This document shows, piece by piece, positions 27,228 to 36,617 of a DNA stretch of 64,000 nt. The position numbers were made by a program, and so were the translations under genes. Source of the DNA: Achromobacter sp. RTa (GTDB lineage Bacteria > Pseudomonadota > Gammaproteobacteria > Burkholderiales > Burkholderiaceae_B); NCBI RefSeq assembly GCF_000757485.1, contig NZ_JPYO01000042.1, positions 1,120,296 through 1,184,295 on the forward strand, given 5' to 3'. Position 1 is the first letter of the stretch; every line of letters begins with the position of its first letter. The notes beneath the pieces are model-generated. The model had not been told where the DNA came from, did not search any database, and was given only the letters and a program-made list of their open reading frames with translations.

Positions 27228-27349
27228 TCGTCGTCGCGGCTGGCGCGCGGGTCATGCGTATGCCCTTCGCGCAGCTCGAACCACATCGCGTTGAGGATAG
27301 CGAACGCGCACGCCAGGCCCAAGCCGAGTATCCACGAGAAATACCACAT
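27224..27349 (-). CDS. cydX: Cytochrome bd small subunit CydX
   Basis: A 41-residue single-helix protein between cydB and cydD. It starts MWYFSWILGLGLACAFAI, continues NAMWFELREGH and ends in a charged tail (SRDDE). The WYFSWILG and NAMW-E elements are the CydX hallmarks; in Escherichia coli CydX is required for stable, active bd-I oxidase. The GGAG ribosome site lies 8 bases upstream, the gap to cydB is 15 bases, and the stop overlaps the cydD start. It is easily missed because of its length. Confidence 0.96.
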   Translation of the reverse strand: MWYFSWILGLGLACAFAILNAMWFELREGHTHDPRASRDDE

Positions 27350-27364
27350 GGTGGAGGCTCCTTG

Positions 27365-28519
27365 TCAGTATGAATTGGGCGTGCCGCCCACCGATTCTTC
27401 CGTCACCTTGCCGCGCATGACCCGGTACACCCAGGCGGTGTAGAGCGTCACGAGGGGCAGGAAGATCGCGACGGCGATCACCATGATCCACAGCGTCATG
27501 TGGCTGGACGAACCATCCCAGATGGTCAGGCCGGCCTGCGGCTTCGTCGACGACGGCATGATGAACGGGAAGAGCGAGAAGCCCACCGTAAGGATGACGC
27601 CGGCGATCGACACGGAGGACGCCAGGAAAGCCAGCACGTTGGCGCGCGCGGTCAGCAGCAGCGCCACCAGCACGGCGCCCCCCACGCCCAGCGCGGGCGC
27701 GATCCACATCAGCGGCCACTTCGCGTAATTGGCCATCCATGCGCCGTTCTGCACCGATACCGTCTTGAGCATCGGATCGGACGGGCCCGCCATGTCCACC
27801 GCGCTGGTGATGACATGGCCGCCAACCCCGCCGGCCACCCAGAACCCGCCCGCGACGAACAGCGCCGCGGTCAGCAAGGCGCACAGCCGGCCCCAGTTGC
27901 GGGCGCGCGACGATACGGGATCCTCGGTGCGCCAGGCCAGCAGCACGGCGCCGTGCATGGCCAGCATCACCACGCTCAGCACGCCCGCCAGCAGGGCGAA
28001 AGGCATGAAGAGCTGGAAGAAATGCCCTTCATAGATGGGGCGCAGCGTCACCGGATCGAAGGTGAACGGAACGCCCAGGATGATGTTGCCCATGGCCACG
28101 CCGAACACCAGCGAGGCCACCACGCCCGAGAAACAGAGCACGCCGTCCCAGCGGTTGCGCCAGCGCGTGCCTTCCATCTTGCTGCGGTACTTGAAGCCCA
28201 CGGGCCGCAGGATCAGGGCGATCAGGACCAGCATCATCGCCAGGTAGAACCCGGAGAACGACGCGGCGTACAGCAGGGGCCAGGCGGCGAAGATGGCGCC
28301 GCCCGCCGTGATGAGCCAGACCTGGTTGCCTTCCCAGACCGGCCCCACCACGTTGATCACCACCCGGCGTTCCACGTCGGTCTTGGCGACCACCGGCAGC
28401 AGCGCCGCCACGCCCAGGTCGAAGCCGTCCATGACGGCGAAGCCGATGAGCAGCGCGCCCAGCAGCACCCACCACACCACGCGCAGCGTGCCGTAGTCGA
28501 AAGGAATGAGGGTTTCCAT
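27365..28519 (-). CDS. cydB: Cytochrome d ubiquinol oxidase subunit II
   Basis: A 384-residue multi-helix membrane protein. It starts METLIPFDYGTLRVVWWVLLG and contains DGFDLGVAALLP, GPVWEGNQVWLITAGGAIFAAWP and YRSKMEGTRWRNRWD, all typical CydB segments. It pairs with CydA in the quinol oxidase that reduces oxygen to water with high affinity. The ATG at 28519 follows a GGAGGAGA site and lies 13 bases after cydA; the longer open frame reads into cydA. Confidence 0.97.
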   Translation of the reverse strand: METLIPFDYGTLRVVWWVLLGALLIGFAVMDGFDLGVAALLPVVAKTDVERRVVINVVGPVWEGNQVWLITAGGAIFAAWPLLYAASFSGFYLAMMLVLIALILRPVGFKYRSKMEGTRWRNRWDGVLCFSGVVASLVFGVAMGNIILGVPFTFDPVTLRPIYEGHFFQLFMPFALLAGVLSVVMLAMHGAVLLAWRTEDPVSSRARNWGRLCALLTAALFVAGGFWVAGGVGGHVITSAVDMAGPSDPMLKTVSVQNGAWMANYAKWPLMWIAPALGVGGAVLVALLLTARANVLAFLASSVSIAGVILTVGFSLFPFIMPSSTKPQAGLTIWDGSSSHMTLWIMVIAVAIFLPLVTLYTAWVYRVMRGKVTEESVGGTPNSY

Positions 28520-28532
28520 CGCTGTCTCCTCC

Positions 28533-30107
28533 TCAGGCGCGCACGGCGGCGCGCACAGGATCGGCGGCGGCGCTGGCGGGCGCCGGCCCATCGGATTTCG
28601 GCCCGGCCTTCACGGCATGCAGCATGACCTTCACGCCGATGATCAGCAGCGCCGTGTACAGCACGAGGAAGATCGACAGGCTGATTGCCAGGTCCATGAT
28701 GGTCAGGCCCGAGGCTGCGTAATAGGTTGGCAGCACGCCTTCGATCACCCAGGGCTGGCGGCCGTACTCGGCCACGAACCAGCCGCTTTCGATGGCCACC
28801 CACGGCAGGGGCAGGCTCCACAGCGCCACCTTGAGCAGGCCGCGGCGGCTGTCCAGGCGGCCGCGCGAGGCCAGCCAGAAGGCCACGCCGAAGAACAGGA
28901 TCAGGTACATGCCCACCGCCACCATGATGCGGAACGCCCAGAACAGCGGCGCCACGTTGGGCACGGTATCCACCGCCGCCTTCTTGATGTCGGCTTCGGT
29001 GACCTTGCTCATGTCGGGCTGGTAGCGCTTGACCAGCAGCGCGTAGCCCAGGTCGGGCCAGGTGCGGTCGAATACCATGCGCGCATCCACGTCCTTGGGA
29101 TTGGCGCGGATCTTCTGCAGGGCGTCATACGCCACCATGCCGTCGCGGATGCGGTTCTCCGCGCGCAGGATCAGATCGTCGATGCCCAGCAGCGGCGTCG
29201 TCAGCGAACGCGTTCCGATGATGCCCATGACGTAGGGAATCTCGATCGCGAAATCGTTCTTGCGCTCTTCCTGGTTGGGAATGGCGATCAGGTTGAAGGA
29301 CGCGGGAGCCGGCTCGGTATGCCACATGGACTCGATGGCCGCGATCTTCATCTTCTGGTGTTCGGTGGTGAGGTAGCCGCTTTCGTCTCCCAGCACCACG
29401 ACCGACAGCGCCGAGGCCAGGCCGAAGCTGGCCGCGACCGCCATCGAACGCTTGGCCAGGTCGACGTGGCGGCCTTTCAGCAGGTACCACGCGCTGATGG
29501 ACATGACGAACATAGCGCCGGCGACGTAGCCTGCGCTGACCGTGTGCACGAACTTGGCCTGGGCCACCGGGTTGAAGATCACCGCGGCGAAGTCGGTCAT
29601 CTCCATGCGCATGGTGTCGGGATTGAAGATCGAGCCGACCGGATTCTGCATCCAGCCGTTGGCGATCAGGATCCACAGCGCCGAGAAGTTGGTGCCGAAC
29701 GCCACCAGCCAGGTCACCACCAGGTGGCTGACCTTGGACATGCGGTTCCAGCCGAAGAAGAACAGGCCGACGAAGGTGGCTTCCAGGAAGAAAGCCATCA
29801 GCCCTTCCAGCGCCAGCGGGGCGCCGAAGATGTCGCCGACGTAGTGGCTGTAATAGGACCAGTTCATGCCGAACTGGAATTCCATCACCACGCCCGTGGC
29901 CACGCCCAGCGCGAAGTTGATGCCGAACAGCGTGCCCCAGAACATGGTCATCTTTTTCCAGATGGGGCGTCCGGTCATGACGTACACGCTCTCCATGATG
30001 GCCAGGATGAACGAAAGGCCGAGCGTGAGGGGGACGAACAGGAAGTGATATAGCGCGGTCGCGGCAAACTGAAATCGCGACAGGTTGACGACGTCGAGAT
30101 CAATCAT
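28533..30107 (-). CDS. cydA: Cytochrome d ubiquinol oxidase subunit I
   Basis: The 524-residue haem-bearing subunit. Histidine 21 in LSRFQFAATALYHFLFVP is the haem ligand corresponding to His19 of E. coli. The quinol-binding loop motif GRQPWV is present near residue 390. It spans the inner membrane with about nine helices. The ATG at 30107 follows a GGGAG site. This is the first gene of a five-gene same-strand cluster, and a GbsR/MarR-type regulator gene lies 127 bases upstream in the same direction. Confidence 0.97.
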   Translation of the reverse strand: MIDLDVVNLSRFQFAATALYHFLFVPLTLGLSFILAIMESVYVMTGRPIWKKMTMFWGTLFGINFALGVATGVVMEFQFGMNWSYYSHYVGDIFGAPLALEGLMAFFLEATFVGLFFFGWNRMSKVSHLVVTWLVAFGTNFSALWILIANGWMQNPVGSIFNPDTMRMEMTDFAAVIFNPVAQAKFVHTVSAGYVAGAMFVMSISAWYLLKGRHVDLAKRSMAVAASFGLASALSVVVLGDESGYLTTEHQKMKIAAIESMWHTEPAPASFNLIAIPNQEERKNDFAIEIPYVMGIIGTRSLTTPLLGIDDLILRAENRIRDGMVAYDALQKIRANPKDVDARMVFDRTWPDLGYALLVKRYQPDMSKVTEADIKKAAVDTVPNVAPLFWAFRIMVAVGMYLILFFGVAFWLASRGRLDSRRGLLKVALWSLPLPWVAIESGWFVAEYGRQPWVIEGVLPTYYAASGLTIMDLAISLSIFLVLYTALLIIGVKVMLHAVKAGPKSDGPAPASAAADPVRAAVRA

Positions 30108-30234
30108 TGGAGCGCTCCCAAACGGTCGAGGCGCCGCGGCAACCGGCATGGTTCCCAGGCCGTCTCTCGCGCCATGTTACGGGCGTTGGATACAACTTCA
30201 TAGAGGTTTCCTGAAAAAACGGGTCGGATCAAGG

Positions 30235-30780
30235 TCAGGCCTTGCCCCGCAATTTGCCGGCGAAACCCAGCACCTTCTGCACTTTCGAACCGAGTTTCAT
30301 CAGGTTCTGCAAGGTCTCGGGCGGCAGTCGTTGAACCTCATCGAACCATCCGGTGGACAGTTCGATCAGCTCCAGCATCTCGTTCATGCGTTGTTGCGCG
30401 TAGGCCTCATCCGGCCCCGACGGGGGCTCCAGCAGGGTGTCCCGCAGCAGGGAGAGCGTGGGATCGATTTCGCGCTTGCGCTTTTCTTCCATCAGGATGC
30501 GGAAGATTTCCCATACATCCTTGGGCGTCTCGAAGTAATCGCGGCGGTCGCCGACCTGGTGGATCAGCTTGACCAGGCGCCAGGACTGCAGCTCCTTCAG
30601 CCCGAGACTGACGTTCGAGCGCGAGAAGCCGAGCGTCTCGGCGATATCGTCGGCGTTCAGGGGCTTGGGGGAAAGGAACAGCAGGGCGTAGATCTGGCCG
30701 ACGGTGCGGTTCACGCCCCAGCGGCTGCCCATTTCCCCGAAATGCAGGATGAAGCGTTCGTTTTGAGGGGTGAGAGCCAT
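30235..30780 (-). CDS. GbsR/MarR-type transcriptional regulator
   Basis: A 181-residue protein with a winged helix-turn-helix (YALLFLSPKPLNADDIAETLGFSRSNVSLGLKELQSW, about residues 31-67) and a helical C-terminus. The pattern matches GbsR-like members of the MarR superfamily. It precedes cydABX-DC on the same strand and is the obvious candidate regulator of that cluster, but this is inferred from position only. An 18-bp perfect palindrome lies 62 bases upstream of its ATG. Confidence 0.88.
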   Translation of the reverse strand: MALTPQNERFILHFGEMGSRWGVNRTVGQIYALLFLSPKPLNADDIAETLGFSRSNVSLGLKELQSWRLVKLIHQVGDRRDYFETPKDVWEIFRILMEEKRKREIDPTLSLLRDTLLEPPSGPDEAYAQQRMNEMLELIELSTGWFDEVQRLPPETLQNLMKLGSKVQKVLGFAGKLRGKA

Positions 30781-30841
30781 GATCGATCAGCGCCAGCAAG
30801 GTCCGGACAGCGGCGCAATCAGACAAATCCAGTTACGCTGC

Positions 30842-30859
30842 TTTCAGAAATTTCTGAAA
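30842..30859. promoter_or_regulatory. Perfect 18-bp palindrome upstream of the gbsR-type gene
   Basis: The sequence TTTCAGAAATTTCTGAAA is fully self-complementary. It lies 62-79 bases upstream of the regulator ATG at 30780 on the minus strand. A half-like copy on the minus strand, TTTCAGGAAA (30209-30218), occurs about 100 bases upstream of the cydA ATG. It is a candidate operator for the regulator. Confidence 0.6.
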
Positions 30860-31037
30860 TTATCGAACAAACAATGAGAAAGCGCAAACCACGATGGCGG
30901 CAGGGGCAAGGCCGCAAGCAAAGCGCATATCGGGGCGCGCGCCCTCCCGCGGACGGCTGCGGACGAACGCCAGCGGGCCACCCGCCGGGTGGCGGACGGC
31001 CCGCTGGGGGCAACGGAATGGGGCGCTGAAGGCGGGG

Positions 31038-32255
31038 TCAGCCGGCCTTCACGGACACGGCGGCGGAAACGCGCTTGGCCTTGGCGCGCGCGGCCGCGAC
31101 GTCCTCGGCCACGGCCAGGCCCACGCCCATGCGGCGCTTGACGAAGGATTCGGGCTTGCCGAAGAGGCGGATATCCGTGCCGGGCTCGGCCAGCGCTTCG
31201 GCCACGTTATGGAACGAGACCGCGGCAGCCTCGACGCCGCCGTAGATGACGCTGCTGGCGCCGGGCTGGCGCAGGCTGGTGTCCACCGGCAGCCCCAGCA
31301 GGGCCCGTGCATGGAGCTCGAACTCGTTCTGGACCTGGGTGATCATGGTGACCATGCCCGTGTCGTGCGGACGCGGGCTGACCTCCGAGAACCAGACTTG
31401 GTCGCCGGCCACGAAAAGCTCCACGCCGAAGATGCCCAGGCCGCCCAGGTTGGACGTGACGGCCAGCGCGATCTCCCGGGAACGCTCCAGGGCTGCGGGC
31501 GACATGGGGTGCGGCTGCCAGCTTTCGACGTAGTCGCCGTCGACCTGCTTGTGGCCGATGGGCTCGCAGTAGCGGGTCTGGATCTCGCCATCGGCGCCGC
31601 GCGCGCGCACGGTGAGCAAGGTGATTTCGTAGTCGAAGCGGATGAACCCCTCGACGATGGCGCGGCCGGCGCCCACCCGGCCGCCTTCCTGGGCGTAGCG
31701 CCAGGCGGAGGCGACGTCGTCCGCGGTCTTGATCAGGGATTGGCCCTTGCCCGACGAGGACATGACCGGCTTGATGACGCAGGGATAGCCGATGCCGCCG
31801 TCGATGGCCTGGCGCAGCTCTTCTTCCGTATCGACGAAGCAATAGGGCGAAGTGGGCAGCCCCAGGGTTTCCGCCGCCAGGCGGCGGATGCCCTCGCGGT
31901 TCATGGTCAGCTGGGCGGCGCGGGCCGTCGGGGTGACCCGCGCCACGCCCGCCTCTTCCAGTTCCACCAGCAAATTGGTGGCAATGGCTTCGATTTCGGG
32001 GACAATAACGTGCGGCCGCTCCTGGTCGATGACTTTGCGCAGGGCCTCCGGGTCCGTCATCGAGACCACATGCGCCCGGTGAGCCACCTGGTGGCCCGGG
32101 GCGTCGGCGTACCGATCCACCGCGATGACCTCCACGCCCAGCCGCTGCAGGGCGATGATGACCTCTTTGCCCAGCTCGCCCGAACCAAGCAGCATGACTC
32201 GGGTGGCCAGGGGAGACAAGGGCGTGCCAAGGACGGGGCTGGGAATGCTGGACAT
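31038..32255 (-). CDS. purT: Formate-dependent phosphoribosylglycinamide formyltransferase
   Basis: A 405-residue ATP-grasp enzyme. After a short N-terminal extension it begins [16 protein letters not shown] and has [31 protein letters not shown] and [14 protein letters not shown], all PurT features. It uses formate and ATP to formylate GAR in purine synthesis, an alternative to PurN. The ATG at 32255 ([10 protein letters not shown]) is preferred; the frame runs on to 32456 into the region upstream of the divergent kdsD. It stands alone with no terminator recognised. Confidence 0.96.
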   Translation of the reverse strand: MSSIPSPVLGTPLSPLATRVMLLGSGELGKEVIIALQRLGVEVIAVDRYADAPGHQVAHRAHVVSMTDPEALRKVIDQERPHVIVPEIEAIATNLLVELEEAGVARVTPTARAAQLTMNREGIRRLAAETLGLPTSPYCFVDTEEELRQAIDGGIGYPCVIKPVMSSSGKGQSLIKTADDVASAWRYAQEGGRVGAGRAIVEGFIRFDYEITLLTVRARGADGEIQTRYCEPIGHKQVDGDYVESWQPHPMSPAALERSREIALAVTSNLGGLGIFGVELFVAGDQVWFSEVSPRPHDTGMVTMITQVQNEFELHARALLGLPVDTSLRQPGASSVIYGGVEAAAVSFHNVAEALAEPGTDIRLFGKPESFVKRRMGVGLAVAEDVAAARAKAKRVSAAVSVKAG

Positions 32256-32359
32256 GGGACGAACCTGGAAAGAGAGTTTGAAATCCGTTGAAAAGAGCCG
32301 CCAGAATGCCATACCCCCCTCCCCGGGGCAAACCCGCATACTGATATTAAAATCCGTGC

Positions 32360-33349
32360 ATGACTGACCATCCCACCACATCGTCCGAGACCGCGCTGGC
32401 ATCTGCGCGCAGAACACTGCAAATCGAAAGCCAGGGGCTGCTGGACCTGTCGGCAAGGCTGGACGACAGCTTCACGCACGCCGTCGCCATGCTGCTGGCG
32501 TGCCGTGGCCGCGTGGTCGTCAGCGGAATCGGCAAGACCGGCCACATCGCCCGCAAGATCGCCGCGACGCTGGCCTCTACCGGCACGCCCGCCTTCTTCC
32601 TGCACGCGGCCGAAGCCGTCCACGGCGACCTGGGCATGATCACCCGGGACGACGTGATCATCGCCATTTCCTATTCCGGATCCGGCCAGGAACTGCTGAC
32701 GGTCCTGCCGGCCGCCCGCCGGATGGGCGCGCGAGTGATCGCCATCACGGGCAATCCGCAGTCCGAGCTGGCCTCGCTGGCCGACGTCCACCTGGACGGC
32801 AGCGTCGCCCAGGAGGCCTGCCCGCTGAATCTGGCGCCCACGGCCAGCACCACCGCGGCGCTGGCCCTGGGGGACGCGCTGGCGGTCGCCTGCCTGGAGG
32901 CCCGGGGCTTCGGGCCCCAGGATTTCGCGCGCTCGCATCCGGGCGGCGCGTTGGGCCGCCGCCTGCTGACCCACGTACGCGACGTGATGCGCCAGGGCAA
33001 TGCCCTGCCCATCGTCATGGCCGGCACGCCGGTGGCGCAGGCGCTGGAGGTCATGTCCGCCAAGGGCATGGGCATGACCGTCGTGACCGACGCGCAGCAC
33101 CGCCCGCTGGGCATCTTCACCGACGGCGACTTGCGCCGCCTGATCGCCAGGCACGGCGACATCCGCAGCCTGACCGTGGAGGCGGGCATGACGCGCTCGC
33201 CTCGCAGCATCAATGCCGACGCGCTGGCGGTCGAGGCCGCCCAGCAAATGGACGAACAACGGCTCAATCACATGCTGGTGCTGGACACCGATGGCGCCCT
33301 GCTCGGCGCCCTGCACATGCATGACCTGATGGCCGCCAAAGTGGTATGA
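32360..33349 (+). CDS. kdsD: Arabinose-5-phosphate isomerase (KpsF/GutQ family)
   Basis: A 329-residue protein with an N-terminal SIS domain ([37 protein letters not shown]) and a C-terminal pair of CBS domains from about residue 205. It converts ribulose 5-phosphate to arabinose 5-phosphate, the first committed step of Kdo synthesis. The TGA overlaps the kdsC start by 4 bases. No Shine-Dalgarno is seen before the ATG; AT-rich TATTAAAAT lies 7-15 bases upstream. It heads the Kdo/LPS-transport operon. Confidence 0.95.
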   Translation: MTDHPTTSSETALASARRTLQIESQGLLDLSARLDDSFTHAVAMLLACRGRVVVSGIGKTGHIARKIAATLASTGTPAFFLHAAEAVHGDLGMITRDDVIIAISYSGSGQELLTVLPAARRMGARVIAITGNPQSELASLADVHLDGSVAQEACPLNLAPTASTTAALALGDALAVACLEARGFGPQDFARSHPGGALGRRLLTHVRDVMRQGNALPIVMAGTPVAQALEVMSAKGMGMTVVTDAQHRPLGIFTDGDLRRLIARHGDIRSLTVEAGMTRSPRSINADALAVEAAQQMDEQRLNHMLVLDTDGALLGALHMHDLMAAKVV

Positions 33350-33954
33350 CTATGACTCTCCCTGCCTCCGTGACTCACCCGGCCGACGCGCTGGTCCTCG
33401 CCCGCATCCCCGCTACCGTGCGCGAACGCGCCGCCACCGTGCGCCTGATGGTGTTCGACGTGGACGGCGTGCTGACCGACGGCAGCCTCTACTACGGCGA
33501 AAGCGGCGAACTGCAAAAGCGCTTCAACGCGCTTGACGGCCACGGCCTGCGCCTGCTGATGGAAGGCGGCTTGAAGGTCGCGCTGATGACCGGCCGCTCC
33601 GGTCCGATCGTGGCGCGGCGCGCCGCCGAACTGGGCATCGCCGAGGTCGTCCAGGGCGTGCGCGACAAGGGCGGCGCCCTGGCCGAACTTGCGCAGCGTT
33701 CCGGTGTCCAACTGAATCAGACCGGCTACATGGGCGATGACATCATCGACCTGCCGGCCATGCAGCGAGCGGGTTTCGCCGCCAGCGTGCCGAACGCCCC
33801 CGGCTACGTCAGCCAGGCCGCCCACTGGATATCCTCGCAGCCGGGCGGCAGCGGCGCGGTGCGCGAATGCTGCGACCTGCTGCTGGCGGCCCAGGGGCGC
33901 CTCGGCGCGTTCCTGTCGGCCCCGGGCCTGCTGGGCCCGGGCGCGATCCAATGA
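33346..33954 (+). CDS. kdsC: 3-deoxy-D-manno-octulosonate 8-phosphate phosphatase
   Basis: The 202-residue HAD phosphatase has the nucleophile motif VFDVDGVLTDGSLYYG near residue 36, GLRLLMEGGLKVALMTGRSG, and GYMGDDIIDLP, matching KdsC. It removes the phosphate from Kdo 8-phosphate. The first ATG at 33346 overlaps the kdsD stop (ATGA); a second ATG at 33352 is equally near. The ~20-residue C-terminal tail after the HAD core (GRLGAFLSAPGLLGPGAIQ) is longer than in E. coli. It ends 37 bases before lptC. Confidence 0.95.
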   Translation: MTMTLPASVTHPADALVLARIPATVRERAATVRLMVFDVDGVLTDGSLYYGESGELQKRFNALDGHGLRLLMEGGLKVALMTGRSGPIVARRAAELGIAEVVQGVRDKGGALAELAQRSGVQLNQTGYMGDDIIDLPAMQRAGFAASVPNAPGYVSQAAHWISSQPGGSGAVRECCDLLLAAQGRLGAFLSAPGLLGPGAIQ

Positions 33955-33991
33955 CCGCCGCGACAACCAACACGCCCTTGCGGCGAACCCG

Positions 33992-34624
33992 ATGAAAGAA
34001 CGCTTTCCCTCTCTGATCGCGCTGTTCCTGCTGCTGGTGCTGGTCACCAGCTCCTGGTGGGCGGCCGACTATGCGCAGCGGGCCATCCAGGTGGACCCGC
34101 CGCGCCGCATCACCCACGAGATGGACGCATGGTCCCGCGACTTCGTCATGCTGCGCACCGATCCCAGCGGCCGGCCCATCAACCGGCTGGAAGGCCAGTA
34201 CGCAGAGCATTTCCCGGATGACGACTCATATCACATCACTGAACCGCGCGCGGTGGGCCAGCGCGAGACCAACCCCATCACCGTGGCCGTCTCGAAAACG
34301 GCCGTGATGGAACAAGGCGGCAAGCGCATCGTCATGAACGGCGACGCGCACGTGCACCGCCAGCCCGACGCCAACAACGACATGCTGGACGTGCGCAGCC
34401 AGCAGTTGATCATCCTTCCCGACGAGGACGTGGTCTATACCGACCTGCCCGCCGAGGTGCTCAAGGGCCGTTCGCGTATGAACGGCAAGGGCATGCGCTA
34501 CAACAACAAGACGCGCCAACTGCAGGTTTCGGCATCGACCGATGTGGAAATTGCCGGTTCCGAAGGCAAGCAGCAACGCCGGACCGAAATTCCCGCCAAC
34601 AACACTGACCAGAAGAAACCATGA
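33992..34624 (+). CDS. lptC: LPS export protein LptC
   Basis: A 210-residue protein with one N-terminal membrane helix (LIALFLLLVLVTSSWWAADY) and a periplasmic jellyroll domain. It sits between kdsC and lptA, the standard place for lptC, and its stop overlaps the lptA ATG (ATGA). LptC receives LPS from LptBFG and passes it to LptA. Sequence conservation in LptC is weak, so context carries much of the call. A frame open further upstream overlaps kdsC and is not used. Confidence 0.9.
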   Translation: MKERFPSLIALFLLLVLVTSSWWAADYAQRAIQVDPPRRITHEMDAWSRDFVMLRTDPSGRPINRLEGQYAEHFPDDDSYHITEPRAVGQRETNPITVAVSKTAVMEQGGKRIVMNGDAHVHRQPDANNDMLDVRSQQLIILPDEDVVYTDLPAEVLKGRSRMNGKGMRYNNKTRQLQVSASTDVEIAGSEGKQQRRTEIPANNTDQKKP

Positions 34625-35250
34625 CCGACCTCCGGATTCTCCTTGCCCCGACGACCCGTCTGATCGGCGCCGTCCTGCTGACGGCCTCGGCGCTCGCGCC
34701 CGCCTTCGCCGCGGATCCGGCGTCCAAGTCGGCAACCCCCGCCGAAGAGCCCAGCACGCTGATCCTGTCGGATACGCTGCACTACGACGACGTGAAGAAG
34801 CAAAGCGTCTTCACGGGCAACGTCAACCTGACGCGCGGCCTCATGACCCTGACGTCGGATACCCTGCAGATGAACGAGGACCCGCAGGGCAACCAGTTCG
34901 GCACCGCCACGGCCAACAAGGGCAAGGTCGTGACCATCCGCCAGGAACGCCCCGAGACCTTCGAGCTCATCGAAGGCAAGGGCCTGCGCGCCGAATACGA
35001 CGGCTCGAAAAGCACCTTCGACCTCATCGGCCAAGCCGTCGTGATCCGCTACGTCTGTGGGAAACCGTTCGATACCATCCGCGGCGAACGGGTGCGCTAC
35101 AACGAAAAGACCGGCACGTACGAAGCCCAGGGCGGCCCGAACTCGTCCGCGGCGGGCGGACGGGTACGCTCGGTCGCGGAGCCGCGCGCCAAGACGGACG
35201 CAGCCATCGCGGAATGCCGCAAGCAGCAAGCCGCCAAGAAAGGGCGCTGA
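34621..35250 (+). CDS. lptA: LPS-transport periplasmic protein LptA
   Basis: A 209-residue OstA-like beta-jellyroll protein. The N-terminal signal peptide runs to about residue 31 (APAFAADP). The following region has LSDTLHYDDVKKQSVFTGNVNLTRG and LTSDTLQMNEDPQGNQ, typical of LptA. It forms the periplasmic bridge that carries LPS. It overlaps lptC by four bases and is followed by lptB 33 bases on. The C-terminal lysine-rich tail is common. Confidence 0.94.
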   Translation: MTDLRILLAPTTRLIGAVLLTASALAPAFAADPASKSATPAEEPSTLILSDTLHYDDVKKQSVFTGNVNLTRGLMTLTSDTLQMNEDPQGNQFGTATANKGKVVTIRQERPETFELIEGKGLRAEYDGSKSTFDLIGQAVVIRYVCGKPFDTIRGERVRYNEKTGTYEAQGGPNSSAAGGRVRSVAEPRAKTDAAIAECRKQQAAKKGR

Positions 35251-35283
35251 AGCGCCTCCCATGCAACACCACTCGCAGCCACG

Positions 35284-36078
35284 ATGAACCAACCCTCAGT
35301 GCAGACTCCCGTGACCTCCGCCCCTTCGGGCGTCAAGCAGGGCAGCCTGCGCGCAACCGGCTTGCGCAAGACCTATAACGGCCGCACCGTGGTGCAGGAC
35401 GTTTCCCTGTCCGTGGTCAGCGGCGAAGTCGTCGGCCTGCTCGGCCCGAACGGCGCGGGCAAGACCACCAGCTTCTACATGATCGTGGGCCTGGTGCCCG
35501 CGGACGCCGGCCGCATCGAGATCGACGGCGCCGCCATCACCGCGATGCCCATCCACAAGCGCGCGCGGATGGGGCTTTCGTACCTGCCCCAGGACGCCTC
35601 CGTGTTCCGCCGCCTGACGGTGGAACAGAACATCCGCGCCGTGCTGGAGCTGCAAATAGGGCCGGATGGCCGCCCGCTCTCCACAGCCAAGATCAATGAG
35701 CAGATGGAAGCCTTGCTGGAAGAGCTCCAGATCGGCCACATCCGCAGCAATGCAGCCATTTCGCTGTCGGGCGGCGAACGCCGCCGCGTCGAGATCGCGC
35801 GGGCGTTGGCCACTAGCCCGCGCTTCATCCTCCTGGACGAGCCCTTCGCCGGCGTGGACCCCATCGCCGTCATCGAAATCCAGCGCATCGTGCGGTTCCT
35901 GAAGGGCCGCGGCATCGGCGTGCTGATAACGGACCACAACGTCCGCGAAACACTGGGCATCTGCGACCGCGCCTACATCATCAGCGAAGGCAAGGTCCTG
36001 ACCGACGGCCACCCCGACGAAATCGTGGGCGATCCCGCCGTGCGCCGCGTCTACCTGGGAGAGCACTTCCGCATGTAA
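35284..36078 (+). CDS. lptB: LPS export ABC transporter ATPase LptB
   Basis: A 264-residue ATPase with Walker [11 protein letters not shown]-loop YLPQDASVF, signature [15 protein letters not shown] and Walker [14 protein letters not shown]. These match LptB rather than other ABC ATPases, and the gene lies directly after lptA. It powers LPS extraction with LptFG. About 20 residues before the ABC core are non-conserved. The 200 bases after it hold no gene; in many relatives rpoN occupies this position before hpf. Confidence 0.96.
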   Translation: MNQPSVQTPVTSAPSGVKQGSLRATGLRKTYNGRTVVQDVSLSVVSGEVVGLLGPNGAGKTTSFYMIVGLVPADAGRIEIDGAAITAMPIHKRARMGLSYLPQDASVFRRLTVEQNIRAVLELQIGPDGRPLSTAKINEQMEALLEELQIGHIRSNAAISLSGGERRRVEIARALATSPRFILLDEPFAGVDPIAVIEIQRIVRFLKGRGIGVLITDHNVRETLGICDRAYIISEGKVLTDGHPDEIVGDPAVRRVYLGEHFRM

Positions 36079-36278
36079 CGGGCGGCTCCGGGAAGACCCC
36101 TAGGAGCCCCAAGGACTCAGCCATAAAAATGCCATGTTCTTGCGTTAGGTCAGCTTGTTTTATCGGCCCGAGTCTATACACTAGTACTAAACGAACCCTC
36201 TCGATCAAGGAGAACGCCTAACGAACCAGCCGCGCTCTTTTGCGCACCTTTTTTCCTCTTTTAGAAGGAGAGCACACT

Positions 36279-36617
36279 ATGAACCTGAGCATCTGCGGTC
36301 GTCACCTCGACGTCACCCCGGCCATCCGGGAATATGTCATGAACAAACTGGCGCGAGTGCTGCGGCATTTCGATCACGTCATCGATACCCAGGTCATGCT
36401 CTCGGTAGAGCCCCTGCGGCATAGAGCTGAAATCACCATGCGTCTAAGCGGTAAGGACATTCATTGTGAAGCTACCGATGAAAATCTCTATGCAGCCATA
36501 GATCTTCTTGCTGACAAGGTCGACCGTCAGGTCATCAAGCACAAGGACAAGGTACGAAGTCACACAGCGGAGTCCGTGAAGCGGCAAGCGGCGAATCTTT
36601 CGTCACCCCAGCAGTAA
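36279..36617 (+). CDS. hpf: Ribosome hibernation-promoting factor (HPF short/YfiA-like)
   Basis: A 112-residue protein beginning MNLSICGRHLDVTPAIREYV and containing the RaiA/HPF fold (LSGKDIHCEATDENLYAAIDLLADKVDRQVIKHKDK). It binds the ribosome decoding region and promotes or blocks 100S dimer formation in stationary phase. The AAGGAG site sits 9 bases before the ATG at 36279. It precedes ptsN by 336 bases. The older name sigma-54 modulation protein comes from linkage with rpoN, which is not found here. Confidence 0.95.
   Translation: MNLSICGRHLDVTPAIREYVMNKLARVLRHFDHVIDTQVMLSVEPLRHRAEITMRLSGKDIHCEATDENLYAAIDLLADKVDRQVIKHKDKVRSHTAESVKRQAANLSSPQQ

Noticed and set aside
36079..36118. Terminator after lptB (GGCTCC/GGAGCC)
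   Set aside because: Six-base stem with a 13-base loop and no T run.
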